DNA of 64,000 nt from Caulobacter sp. UNC358MFTsu5.1 (GCF_000712075.1 NZ_JONW01000005.1:563001-627000); one strand, 5' to 3'; counted from the first letter of the stretch, positions 17,270 through 25,967 are shown. Notes: generated from the sequence alone by a model not told the origin. Numbers and translations are program-made.

Positions 17270-20061
17270 GCCGCGACCGCCCCCTTGATTGCGGGGGCTG
17301 TCGCCTGGGCGAGGAACGCGCCTCGAACCAGCGGACGGACAGCGAGCAGGCGTCCGATCGCTTCAGCAGGGTTGAGGCCAGCGGGCGGCCGGTATCTCCA
17401 AGGTCTGAATGCCAAGGTGGCCGCCTGATTCGCCAAGTCTCGATCAGAGGTGATGCTGTAGTGCTGCGCGTGACGGAAGAGCTCCGCTCGGACTCGGGGC
17501 CAGGGCAAATTCACCCAGTCGGTCGTCCGCATCCGCCACCCAAAGCCTGGTGATCCGCCGACGCCCCCTTGAGCTCGCTCCAAGGTCGGTGTCGCAACAG
17601 TCCCAAGCAAAGCCGTCCAATTTGCACCGCAGGCCGTGCGCCGCAATTCGGCGTAGAGGCCGGCCAGGGTCTGGGTCTTCCGAACGGCGGCCAGGCGCCC
17701 GATTGGACGGGCGCGTCGCCAGTGCTGCAGTGCTGCGACCAGCGTCACAACCGCTGGCGCGGGTTCGTCTGAGCCAGGACTGCAGTCCTGGCGCAAGCCG
17801 AGCTCGGAAAAGGCGGAGAGGCGCTCGGTGACCGGAACTGACGCAAATGCTATGTAACGCTCGCCTTTGTAGGTGGCGCTGTAGAGCGCCCCGGGACCTG
17901 GCATGTCGATGCCGGCGACAAGATCGCTGGCGTTGGCGGTGCGGAAACGGGCTGGTGAGGCGACGTCAATCCGCGTCACGCGAACGTCCTCGTCGTGGGC
18001 CGTCTCGTCGATCAGTCGCAAATGCTGCCGAACCGGGTCAAGGCTCCACCGCAGCGGTTCGACGCGGTGCGGGAACCGGACGGTCTGTCGCCCGAGTTCA
18101 TCCAGCTCCGCAACCAGATCCACGCGGTGGGCGGCGTCGATAGCGTCCGAATACTCCTTGAGGCGGCGTAGGGCGGGTGCGAACCCATTCTCGCCCATGG
18201 GCAGGGAAATCTGGGTGAGCGGGCCGCCACCCGCGACCTGGCCGCTGGCGTCTATCGTCTCCAGACGCCAGTTAACCCGCCGCCCAGACGGGCCATAGAG
18301 CGACACTGCGGCGTGACCGGTCAGCACGTTTTCGAGGCTCGCATTGGCTGGGTCCAGGAGAACGCGAAAGCCCGCCCGCTCCGACGCCACGTCGGTCCAG
18401 GGACGCGGTTCGAACACTTCGAAATCGAAAGCAACAGGGCTGACGTCGATGGCGCCGTCTGCGGTCGCGTTGCGGGCAACGGCCGAAATTCTGAGGGTAT
18501 GGCGGCCGACGGGTAGGGCGCCCAGCGACACAAGGATCGCGGCGTCGGCCGCTGCTAAGCGACTCCGGCCGCCAGCGTCCAAGTCGAGGATGAATTCTGC
18601 GGCCGGAAAATCCGCAGTGAGCCGCAACATCACTTCCTCGCCGGCCGCCCAGCTCGGGCCGTCGAAGTCGCGACGGACGACAGGGTTGAGGCCAAGAGGT
18701 TCGACCCGCGCTCGAAGCGAATAGCCGAGACCCAGCTGCTTCAGCGCGGTCCGATAGGCCTGTGAAATCGATGGCGGGGTTTTGAAGGCGTAGGCGAAGG
18801 CACCCGTCAAACCCGTGGTCGTCGAACGCATGGCCAAGGAACGAGCGAGTTCGGCCGGAACGGCTCCGCGCGCCACCACCACGTAGCCTTGGGAAGGCCG
18901 GACTTGATTGCCGGCGACCTGTCGGTACGCATTGTCTTCGTGGCGCCGCAACAGCCACAACGGACGGTCTTCGAGAGTGATCAGCGGTGCAAGGAGCGGG
19001 AGCACGGCACCCGATGCGCCCTCCAACTCGATCGCCGAGTCGCCCGCTTCGGGAAAGCTTACCAGCGGAACCTCGCGGTTGGACCATGAGAGCAGGACTG
19101 CACCCGGAGCCCAGCGCTCGGTTTCGCCGTGCTGTCGGACCCTCATCCGGCCCAGGGCCGCTGGGGCCAGTGCGGCCTTTTTAAACGCTGCGGCAAAGTC
19201 GGGCATGTGCAGGCCAAGCTGGGTGGCCCCATCCGCGACACGAGCCACCAGGCGTGGGGGCCGAACCATGTCGTCTGATTTCGCCAAGCCCGACCGGGGT
19301 TTGCCGTCACCGGCGAGCGTCGACGCGGCGACTCCGCGCGCCGACCGAAGAACTTGCCGCGCCGCGCGCAGGAACTCGCCGGCTTCTCGCCGCCCCTCAA
19401 GGTCGGCCACGATGCGCGACAGGGTGTTTGGAATGATCCGTGGTACGAGTTCGTTCAGATCCTCGTCGCGAAGCGCCAGCACGATCCGACCCGTCAGATC
19501 GGTCTGTTCCAAGAAATCGTCATAGCGCGCCGACCGCTGGTCGCCTGTCGCGGCCAGATAGGCGCCGATCTCGTCGGCGCCCGCGTCGGCGAGCCGGCTG
19601 AGTCCATAGCGGATATGGAAGAGATGGCGGGCGAAATGGCCTTGAAGATACTTGGGCAATAGAGCGCCGGCGATCGGCCACGCGATTATGCTAAAGTGCT
19701 GCGCCCAGCGCCCTTCTGGGGTGGGGCCAGCGAACTCTCGCTGGAACCGCTCAAACCAAGCGCGGAGCACTTGGCGGTCCGTCTGGGCGCGCCAGGCTCC
19801 AGCTGTGAGTTCCAACGACGGCCAATATTCGTCACCGTCGTAGCCGTAGCCCGCTTCCGCGGCCAAAGTGACCCACACCAGCCAATGTTGGCGACGAAGC
19901 CCGTAGGTGCGGTGTTCCAGTGACGCCGCCTCGCGCGCTGCCCGGATGATGTCCTCGGTCTGGCCATGCTCTATGGCGTAGACGGGATAGCCCGCCGGCC
20001 TTCGCAGATCGGCCAGCGCCGCGAAGTGCGCTTCAAGCTGGATTTGGAGGGTATCCAGCAT
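17266..20061 (-). CDS. Uncharacterised Druantia-operon protein (931 aa)
   Basis: A 931-residue protein with no family I can name. The N-terminal 250 residues are helical and aromatic-rich (WLVWVTLAAEAGYGYDGDEY, HFARHLFHIRYGLS); this resembles the helical lead of several large defence-associated proteins, but only loosely. About 350-720 is beta-rich with Ig-like spacing (GRHTLRISAVARNATADG, DVSPVAFDFEVFEPRPW). The end is helical again. No nuclease, ATPase or methylase motif is visible. The gene starts 7 nt after druA ends and overlaps the following gene by 4 nt, so it is translationally tied to the operon. It may take the place of druB/druC of the classical system. Confidence 0.72.
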   Translation of the reverse strand: MLDTLQIQLEAHFAALADLRRPAGYPVYAIEHGQTEDIIRAAREAASLEHRTYGLRRQHWLVWVTLAAEAGYGYDGDEYWPSLELTAGAWRAQTDRQVLRAWFERFQREFAGPTPEGRWAQHFSIIAWPIAGALLPKYLQGHFARHLFHIRYGLSRLADAGADEIGAYLAATGDQRSARYDDFLEQTDLTGRIVLALRDEDLNELVPRIIPNTLSRIVADLEGRREAGEFLRAARQVLRSARGVAASTLAGDGKPRSGLAKSDDMVRPPRLVARVADGATQLGLHMPDFAAAFKKAALAPAALGRMRVRQHGETERWAPGAVLLSWSNREVPLVSFPEAGDSAIELEGASGAVLPLLAPLITLEDRPLWLLRRHEDNAYRQVAGNQVRPSQGYVVVARGAVPAELARSLAMRSTTTGLTGAFAYAFKTPPSISQAYRTALKQLGLGYSLRARVEPLGLNPVVRRDFDGPSWAAGEEVMLRLTADFPAAEFILDLDAGGRSRLAAADAAILVSLGALPVGRHTLRISAVARNATADGAIDVSPVAFDFEVFEPRPWTDVASERAGFRVLLDPANASLENVLTGHAAVSLYGPSGRRVNWRLETIDASGQVAGGGPLTQISLPMGENGFAPALRRLKEYSDAIDAAHRVDLVAELDELGRQTVRFPHRVEPLRWSLDPVRQHLRLIDETAHDEDVRVTRIDVASPARFRTANASDLVAGIDMPGPGALYSATYKGERYIAFASVPVTERLSAFSELGLRQDCSPGSDEPAPAVVTLVAALQHWRRARPIGRLAAVRKTQTLAGLYAELRRTACGANWTALLGTVATPTLERAQGGVGGSPGFGWRMRTTDWVNLPWPRVRAELFRHAQHYSITSDRDLANQAATLAFRPWRYRPPAGLNPAEAIGRLLAVRPLVRGAFLAQATAPAIKGAVAA

Positions 20062-20068
20062 CGGGGAC

Positions 20069-21304
20069 CTATCCAGTCCGGCGAAGGTCGGCGCCAGGGA
20101 GTTCGACCAGGCCGCGGATCAGGCGCGGGATCTTCGCGCGCGTCCAACTGCGATAGTCGATTTCGCCACGCTCCGCGCGCGGGGCCATCCAGCGTGCCAC
20201 CGCCATGTCCGAGATTTCAGCGACCGTTCGCAGTCCGGTGATGTCGGGTTCTGCCTGGCCGTTGTGCAATACGTCGAAGGCGTTGGTTGCCAACTTGGCG
20301 ACAAACACCTCGCGCTGGATGCCATGCTTCAAGACCGTTTCGTTGATCCGGAGGGCCTTCAACGCCGCCCGGATCGTCCTGAGCCGCCAATTGGGTCCCT
20401 CGCCAAACTCGTGGCGATCAGCGTAGGCATGGTCACGTTCGCGTAGAAAATCGCGCATCTGCTCGAACAGCGCGTCGGTGATGTGGAAATGACCCCAGCC
20501 GATCGTGAAGCCGATGCGCTCGAAGTACGGCTCGCCCTCAAGCCGCAGGCGGTTGTAGACCGACGATCGGCCCATGGACGACGTGGTCGTGACGGCGAGC
20601 AAATTTGCGGACTTCTCCGTCTTGGAGATCACGCCCACCGTTGTGCCGTACTTGGCTTTAAAGTCGTCATAGACGTCGCGGGAACGGATCAGACACGCGA
20701 CTGCCTTGCCGCCCAGGAGGAAGCTGTAGGGCGGCACAGCTCCGAGCACGTAAGCGTCGAGCAAGCCAACTAGGCGCTCGGCGCGATCATGCACGGTCCA
20801 ACCAATCGCATGGTCGCGGACGGACAGATTGTAGACCGGATCGCCCAGGGCGATCACACCTGCCAGCCGGTCGTGCGCCTCGTCCCAGACCAGGTACCGC
20901 ATCCGGCGGCCAAACCCTACCGAGACTGGAACCGACCACGTCATGGTCGCGACCCGGAAGATATCCGCTTCAAGTGTATCGGATTTCACGACACGCAGCG
21001 TCAATCGGACGTGATTGACGTCGATTTCCGCCCCATCGGCGAAATAGGGCAAAGCCCGCGGAAGCGCGCGCTCCAAAAACGGCTGGGCGTCCTGCAGCCG
21101 ACTGCGGCGCTGGGCGCGATGCAACTGGCGGACAACTGTCTTGCCCTCCCCGGGCAGCACCAATTCGCCCTCCGAGTTCTTGGTGAAGCCCAGAGTTTTG
21201 AAATGGCGTCGTATGGTCCGCTTGAGCGCGGCTTCTTTGTCAAAAGGTCTTGCGACGCTCCCTGGCTGATCACTCACACTGTCCCCGCCGCCTCCCGCCA
21301 CCAT
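20069..21304 (-). CDS. druA: Druantia DruA-like protein (DUF4338)
   Basis: First gene of the Druantia-like operon. The centre carries the DUF4338 pattern: GRRMRYLVWD, then LAGVIALGDPVYNLSVRD, then AIGWTVHDRAERL, and a conserved stretch ending in PPYSFLLGGKAVACLI. DruA is the marker protein of type I Druantia; its biochemical role is not established. The ATG at 21304 gives 411 residues. A GTG at 21277 has a better ribosome site (GGGAGG upstream), and an ATG at 21370 would add 22 unusual residues; I kept 21304 as the middle choice. The 931-residue gene begins 7 nt downstream. Confidence 0.85.
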   Translation of the reverse strand: MVAGGGGDSVSDQPGSVARPFDKEAALKRTIRRHFKTLGFTKNSEGELVLPGEGKTVVRQLHRAQRRSRLQDAQPFLERALPRALPYFADGAEIDVNHVRLTLRVVKSDTLEADIFRVATMTWSVPVSVGFGRRMRYLVWDEAHDRLAGVIALGDPVYNLSVRDHAIGWTVHDRAERLVGLLDAYVLGAVPPYSFLLGGKAVACLIRSRDVYDDFKAKYGTTVGVISKTEKSANLLAVTTTSSMGRSSVYNRLRLEGEPYFERIGFTIGWGHFHITDALFEQMRDFLRERDHAYADRHEFGEGPNWRLRTIRAALKALRINETVLKHGIQREVFVAKLATNAFDVLHNGQAEPDITGLRTVAEISDMAVARWMAPRAERGEIDYRSWTRAKIPRLIRGLVELPGADLRRTG

Positions 21305-21821
21305 CGAATCCAGCGGGATGTGATCACCGCTCCAAACTGGAGCTTGCACTATAATATTCAGGGCGCACAACCTCGGAGGGTGGTCAATTAGGCCTGCTCT
21401 GGTTCGGCTGTCATCTCGTGTCAGCAGGGGAAGGGCTAACCGAGCCGGTGAGCAGCATCATATTGAGTTCGGGGCTTCTGATGCGGTTCGCTATCAATGG
21501 TACCCGGCTGTATTCTGCGCCTTCTTCGGTCTCGCCGACGGCCGTCGGGTTTGCGGCGCGATTTGCGCCGTAAGCCCTGCATCCTCAACGGGAGACACAT
21601 GATGTCCCAGTCCAGTCAAAATGCCGCTGAGACAATTGTCGCCAATGGCTGGATTCCACCGAAGGCAGCGCGGTGGACGGCGACAGGCGCGCCAGTCTCC
21701 CGGCCTTATGCGTCGGGTGCAGCGTCGATGCAGTGAGGACCTTCGCCGGCTGCGGTGCGGCCTTGATGCACGCTGAGACTCTGGCCTAAGGCCAACGCTT
21801 CGGGGTTGATGTCGCCTAACA
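21305..21821. other. Gap between druA and the HigA-ImmA gene
   Basis: 517 nt between druA (starting here) and the higA-like gene (ending here), both on the minus strand. It should contain the Druantia promoter. The only candidate coding sequence is a 45-codon reading frame on the plus strand (21599-21736, separate entry). No tRNA, repeat array or transposon end is apparent to me. Confidence 0.5.
21599..21736 (+). CDS. Possible small ORF (45 aa), unknown
   Basis: A short plus-strand frame with ATG-ATG at 21599 behind a fair ribosome site (GGGAGAC, 6-12 nt upstream), coding MMSQSSQNAAETIVANGW and ending TGA at 21736. It would be divergent from druA. The peptide has no signal, no transmembrane helix and no recognisable motif. 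The site and spacing are what one would expect of a real small gene, but 45 codons in GC-rich DNA can arise by chance. Listed so it is not lost. Confidence 0.2.
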   Translation: MMSQSSQNAAETIVANGWIPPKAARWTATGAPVSRPYASGAASMQ

Positions 21822-22979
21822 CTAAGTTTCTGGAAGGAGCGACGCGCGTACCTCGCCGCGTCCCAGCAGTCGGCTGAACTTTCGATAGTCGCTGTGTTCA
21901 AAGCGCCAGCGGCCGGCGACGACCGCAGGATGGACTTTGGCGTGCTCCGCAAGCTCGATGATGTCTTCGGACGACATCTCCGGCGAGGCGTGAGACGCCC
22001 ATAGAGAGTCAGGAATTAGAGCATTGCGCGCGAACGCGTCGGCTTCCGCTTCGATCTGATCTGAGCTGCTGACCTCAAGATCATCCAGGATGACCGATAC
22101 GTTCGGTCCCAGATGACAGCACACATGTGCGAATTCGTGTAAAAGCGTAAACCAGAAGTTGTCTAGACGATCGTGGCGCAAAGTCATCGCGATGATCGGT
22201 GTGCCGTCGTGCCGGCAAATGGCCGCGCCGTCCAAGAAGGTTCCTGGCAGGTGCTCTAGAACAACAAAAACAATCCCAAGCGCCGCCAGTTCTGCTTTGA
22301 GCCGCTCTGGCCAGTCATCATGGACACTCAGCGCGGCCAGGCGTCGAGCGTCTTTCCCCGTTAGAGCTTTCTTTCGCTTCGACGGAATGTCTGCGGTTTC
22401 GGCCTTCAGAAGAACGGCGCCACACCACCCCTCAAGCGCGGCAAAGTCCGTTTTGGCGTTAGTCCTATCGGTCCGTGTCTTCCTCAACATCGCCATTGCC
22501 GGAGACAGGTTCGTGGTGCGCGCCAGGAACGCGTCCCAGGTTTCTTTCGGTTTGAGGAAGCCCAGGCTCCGCAGCTTCTCGATCGCACTCTGAGATCCCG
22601 TGGAGGCGCGTTTGGGGGGCTCATGCCGGATCGGGCCGATAAGAGAGGCGATAGGAATTCCAAGGTGCTGATGTAGAGCGCGAATTTGATCGACGGTCGG
22701 CTGCCGCTGACCGGTCAAAATCTCGGAAACGCGTGATTTAGAACCAAGGTACGGCGCTAGATCGCGCGGCTTTAGCCCAGCCTGATCCATACGGAATCGG
22801 ATGGCGTCCGCCGCCGTCGTGGCCATCGGAGGCATCTTCGAGGCCTCCCAGCGCTCGATGAGCATTTGCAGCACTTCGAGTTGATCAACTGACGCCCGGT
22901 CGGTCTTCGTGATCAGGCTGCTCGCCTGTTTCATCGCGACCTCGTAGTCGGCGTCCGAGCGAATAGGTGTGATCGTCAA
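21822..22979 (-). CDS. HigA-like HTH antitoxin fused to an ImmA/IrrE metallopeptidase domain
   Basis: 385 residues with two parts. Residues about 1-130 resemble HigA: a helical lead (VDQLEVLQMLIERWE), then a Cro/C1-type helix-turn-helix (LKPRDLAPYLGSKSRVSEIL) typical of HigB-partner antitoxins. Residues about 150-385 are ImmA/IrrE (DUF955) with the zinc-binding motif LLHEFAHVCCH (HExxH) and a downstream EAEADAFARNALIP. ImmA-type peptidases cleave repressors, so the fusion could regulate its own DNA binding, or the enzyme part could be a sensor. It overlaps the higB-like gene by 4 nt (ATGA). Both halves look intact. Confidence 0.85.
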   Translation of the reverse strand: MTITPIRSDADYEVAMKQASSLITKTDRASVDQLEVLQMLIERWEASKMPPMATTAADAIRFRMDQAGLKPRDLAPYLGSKSRVSEILTGQRQPTVDQIRALHQHLGIPIASLIGPIRHEPPKRASTGSQSAIEKLRSLGFLKPKETWDAFLARTTNLSPAMAMLRKTRTDRTNAKTDFAALEGWCGAVLLKAETADIPSKRKKALTGKDARRLAALSVHDDWPERLKAELAALGIVFVVLEHLPGTFLDGAAICRHDGTPIIAMTLRHDRLDNFWFTLLHEFAHVCCHLGPNVSVILDDLEVSSSDQIEAEADAFARNALIPDSLWASHASPEMSSEDIIELAEHAKVHPAVVAGRWRFEHSDYRKFSRLLGRGEVRASLLPET

Positions 22980-23281
22980 TTCGCCTTACCTCTTCCGCGC
23001 GTCGGACGTTGCTCGGTTCTTGCCACTGAGTCCACGCCGACGATCAAGATGATGCTTGTGCTGTAGTTCACCACGAGCCGAACGAAGCACTGCGGCCCCA
23101 CGACGATGGTGACATTCGCGCCATCGACCAGAGCGCTTGGGTACGCAGCACGCACGTCTTCAACTGACTTCCAACTCGCATCGATCAGTTCTGCGCAAAG
23201 CGCGCCGAGTGCTCGCGCGTTCGCATCCGTGCTTCGCCCCCCGGCGGCGGATGCGAGTCGGAGCGTACCCATGATCTTCAT
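22976..23281 (-). CDS. HigB-like mRNA-interferase toxin
   Basis: A 101-residue toxin of the HigB fold. The pattern ASWKSVEDVRAAYPSALV and the later FVRLVVNYSTSIILIV match the second helix and the central strand of HigB toxins (typical form: ATW.s..Dlk..yp....; hydrophobic strand R-L). I take the ATG at 23281; an ATG at 23341 would add 20 residues that read through the promoter region and the left palindrome. HigB cleaves translated mRNA at the ribosome and is neutralised by the HigA gene downstream, with which it overlaps by 4 nt. Toxin first, antitoxin second is the normal HigBA order. One odd feature: the antitoxin carries a peptidase domain. Confidence 0.75.
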   Translation of the reverse strand: MKIMGTLRLASAAGGRSTDANARALGALCAELIDASWKSVEDVRAAYPSALVDGANVTIVVGPQCFVRLVVNYSTSIILIVGVDSVARTEQRPTRGRGKAN

Positions 23282-23320
23282 GCACCGTTGCATACCCGCA
23301 GTAGTAGCGCAAGAAAATTG

Positions 23321-23337
23321 GTTCCACATGCGGGAAC
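23321..23337. promoter_or_regulatory. Palindromic operator candidate, left copy
   Basis: GTTCCACATGCGGGAAC is an imperfect palindrome (GTTCC-N7-GGAAC). It lies 39 nt upstream of the higB-like ATG at 23281. A near-exact reverse-complement copy lies at 23383-23399. The most likely binder is the HTH part of the HigA-ImmA protein. Confidence 0.45.
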
Positions 23338-23382
23338 GCATATTGCGCTCCTCGCGTCGTTGTGGCAGCTGTTTGCATGTGG

Positions 23383-23399
23383 GTTCCCGGATGTGGAAC
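23383..23399. promoter_or_regulatory. Palindromic operator candidate, right copy
   Basis: GTTCCCGGATGTGGAAC differs by one base from the reverse complement of the site at 23321-23337, with centres 62 nt apart. This copy is about 55 nt upstream of the ubiquitin-like gene start (23455), so it could control that operon, while the left copy controls the toxin gene. Confidence 0.45.
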
Positions 23400-23454
23400 T
23401 CACATTTTCACTGTCGCCTTTGATGGCGCCGTAGGGTCGGAAAGGACCAATGTT

Positions 23455-24573
23455 ATGATTGAAGCCAAGGCCGAAGAGCCCCTTGTCGATGGTGTCGTCG
23501 CCGGCGGATTTGCGATCGAGACGGGCGATGCCGAGTTCAACTTCGCCACGGCGTATATCGCTGATGCGAAGGTCGTCGGTTCGCAGATCGTCGAAGCCGC
23601 CGGCATCCGCCCCGCCGATGATGTGGTGGTTCTGCAGCACCTGCCGACTGGAGAACTTGAATCGCTGCGCATGAACGAAACGGTCGATCTCACCGCCTCG
23701 GGCGTCGAGCGGTTCTTCGTGCTTACCGGCGCCAGCGCTCTGAACCGTGTCTTCGTCGATCGTCTGGAACTCGCTTGGCCTTACAAGACGCTCGCTGCGC
23801 GCCATATCAAGTTCCTCGCCAAGGCCAAGCCGAACGAGCAGTTGGTCCTGGATGGCCCCCACGGGCCGGTGGTCTTGGATGATGACGTGATCGTGGACAT
23901 CTCCAAGGAGGGCGTTGAGCACCTGCGCCTGGAAAAGCAGACCTGGACCCTTAATGTCCATGGTGTCCCGCTGACGCTGTCGACGCCGACAATCATCGCC
24001 CGTGACGCGCTTGTCCTGGCCGGCTTCGACCCCAAGGACTGGCGCATCATCCTGAAGGTGGTGCGGGCGCCCGCCGTCCCGATCAGCGCCGACGACGTGG
24101 TCGACCTGCGCACTCCCGGGATCGAGAAGCTGCGGCTGATGAAGGACGACGTGAACAACGGTGAAGCGCCCGCGCAGCCGAGCCGTGCGTTCGCGCTCCT
24201 GGCCGTCGACGAAGCCCATCTCAATCGCCTTGGCCTGCGGTGGGAGACGGTCGTTGAAGGGCAGCGCCGCTGGTTGCTGATTCACAACTACCCGGTCTTG
24301 CCGGGCTACGAGGTTGACCGGGTCATCCTCGCGCTCGAAATCCCGCCGGACTATCCCGGCGCGGCGATCTACGGCTTTTTCACTTATCCGCCGCTGAAGC
24401 TGACCAACGGGCGCCAAATCCCCAATCCGCGCCCCGACAGCGAGATTGCCGGCCGGGTCTACACCGGCTGGTCGCGATACCGCACGCCGGTTCAGTGGGA
24501 CCCGAACATCGATAACATCGTCACGCAACTGGCGCTGGTTGAGCAGGCTCTTGAAAAGGAGGTGGTCGCATGA
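23455..24573 (+). CDS. Triple ubiquitin-like repeats fused to an E2-like domain
   Basis: A 372-residue protein. Three multiubiquitin-type beta-grasp repeats span about 25-92, 95-160 and 162-230, each ending in a similar motif (ASGVERFF, KEGVEHLRL, TPGIEKLRL). Residues about 240-372 match the prokaryotic E2 family E: ALEIPPDYPGAAIYGFF, then YPPLKLTNG, then GRVYTGWSRYR and a final helix. The protein has no cysteine anywhere, so the E2-like part cannot form a thioester, and none of the repeats ends in a free di-glycine. Ribosome site GGAAAGGACC precedes ATG 23455; an in-frame ATG at 23362 is less likely. Its stop overlaps the start of the next gene by 4 nt (ATGA). Confidence 0.85.
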   Translation: MIEAKAEEPLVDGVVAGGFAIETGDAEFNFATAYIADAKVVGSQIVEAAGIRPADDVVVLQHLPTGELESLRMNETVDLTASGVERFFVLTGASALNRVFVDRLELAWPYKTLAARHIKFLAKAKPNEQLVLDGPHGPVVLDDDVIVDISKEGVEHLRLEKQTWTLNVHGVPLTLSTPTIIARDALVLAGFDPKDWRIILKVVRAPAVPISADDVVDLRTPGIEKLRLMKDDVNNGEAPAQPSRAFALLAVDEAHLNRLGLRWETVVEGQRRWLLIHNYPVLPGYEVDRVILALEIPPDYPGAAIYGFFTYPPLKLTNGRQIPNPRPDSEIAGRVYTGWSRYRTPVQWDPNIDNIVTQLALVEQALEKEVVA

Positions 24574-25967
24574 TCGCCTGGACCTGTCTGGCCTTTCCCG
24601 GATCGCTCCATGCGGATCTTCAAGCCCATCTCTTCCCCGGGGACGGGCTGGAAGCCGCGGCGGTCTTGGTGTGCGCTCGCACGCCCGGACCTAGGCTCCG
24701 GCTGATCGTGAAGCACGTGATCCTGGTGCCGCATGACGCCTGTAAACAGCGGACGGTGGACACCATTACCTGGCCCAGTGACTTCGTCGAGCAGGCGATC
24801 GCCGTCGGCGAGGACGAGGGGCATGTCTTGGTCCCCATCCATTCGCATCCCGGGGGGCTGTTTGACTTCTCCGAGGCGGACGATCGTAGCGACCGCGAAC
24901 TGCTGCCCTGCATTTTTCAGGCCTACGGCGAGGCGCACGGTTCGGCTATCATGACCCCCGATGGTTCTGTTCGCGCCCGTCTCTACAATCGGGCGATGAA
25001 GGTCACGCCGATCAGCGCGGCCATGGTGATCGGCGACGACATCCGCATCTGGTGGTGCGACGGCGCGACTCTCACCGGCCCCGCCCCACGTCCCATCGCG
25101 TTCACGGCTGGCATGACCTCGGAGTTGGCCCGCTTGACGGCGGTGGTGATTGGCGTGTCGGGCACGGGCTCGATCATTGCTGAACAGGTCGCCCGGCTTG
25201 GCTTTGGTCGTGTCGTCCTGATCGATTTCGATCTCGTCGAACTCAAAAACCTCAATCGAATTCTCAACGCGACCACTGCGGACGCTAACGCCGAGCGCAA
25301 TAAGGCGCGGATGTTTGCTGACGCCGTCGCCACCTACCGGGGTGAGGACGTCGCTTTGGCGGTTCCGATGTCGATCGCCGAACGCGACGCGGTTCTCGCC
25401 GCCAGCCAGGGCGATGTCCTCTTCTCCTGCGTCGATACGCTTGAGGCGAGGCATCTCGCCGATCGGATCGCCGCTGCTTTCGCCATCCCGTTGTTTGACG
25501 TTGGCGTGACAATTCCGACGCGGATGTCACCGAAGGGGGCGCAGATCGCGGACGTCTGCGGACGCATCGATTATGTCCAACCCGGTGGTTCAACCTTGAA
25601 GGATCGCCGCATCTACACGGCCGATACGCTGCAAGCCGAATATGATCGGAAGGCTGATCCAGTCGGGCACCAACAACAAATCGACGCCGGATACATCAAG
25701 GGCATTGTCGAGGAGGCACCGGCGGTCATCGCGCTCAACATGCGCGCCGCATCTGCGTGCGTACTTGAGTTCATCGCCAGGCAATATCCGTTCAGGCACG
25801 AACCCAATCGGCTCTACGCCCAGACCCGGTTCAGCCTTGCTGTCGGTGATGAAACGCTGATGGCGGAAGACGATTTTGGCCGGTCCGCCAATCCCATTCT
25901 CGCCGTCGGTGCCCAAGAGCCGCTCCTGGGCTTGCCGCGATTGGCGCGGCCGGCGGGGGCATTGTGA
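24570..25967 (+). CDS. JAB metallopeptidase-E1 (ThiF-like adenylation) fusion
   Basis: 465 residues. The N-terminal JAB/MPN domain has the zinc-type motif PIHSHPGGLFDFSEADD (H-x-H-x10-D, about 90-110). The second part is an E1/ThiF adenylation domain: GVSGTGSIIAEQVARLGF (about 195), followed by LIDFDLVELKNLNRIL with the Asp and Arg of E1 enzymes. The region where E1s carry the catalytic Cys (crossover loop, here about 335-350) reads QPGGSTLKDRRIYT and has no Cys there; an upstream Cys lies in DVCGRID. This arrangement is known from bacterial polyubiquitin-like operons. It overlaps the gene before and the gene after by 4 nt each. Confidence 0.87.
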   Translation: MIAWTCLAFPGSLHADLQAHLFPGDGLEAAAVLVCARTPGPRLRLIVKHVILVPHDACKQRTVDTITWPSDFVEQAIAVGEDEGHVLVPIHSHPGGLFDFSEADDRSDRELLPCIFQAYGEAHGSAIMTPDGSVRARLYNRAMKVTPISAAMVIGDDIRIWWCDGATLTGPAPRPIAFTAGMTSELARLTAVVIGVSGTGSIIAEQVARLGFGRVVLIDFDLVELKNLNRILNATTADANAERNKARMFADAVATYRGEDVALAVPMSIAERDAVLAASQGDVLFSCVDTLEARHLADRIAAAFAIPLFDVGVTIPTRMSPKGAQIADVCGRIDYVQPGGSTLKDRRIYTADTLQAEYDRKADPVGHQQQIDAGYIKGIVEEAPAVIALNMRAASACVLEFIARQYPFRHEPNRLYAQTRFSLAVGDETLMAEDDFGRSANPILAVGAQEPLLGLPRLARPAGAL

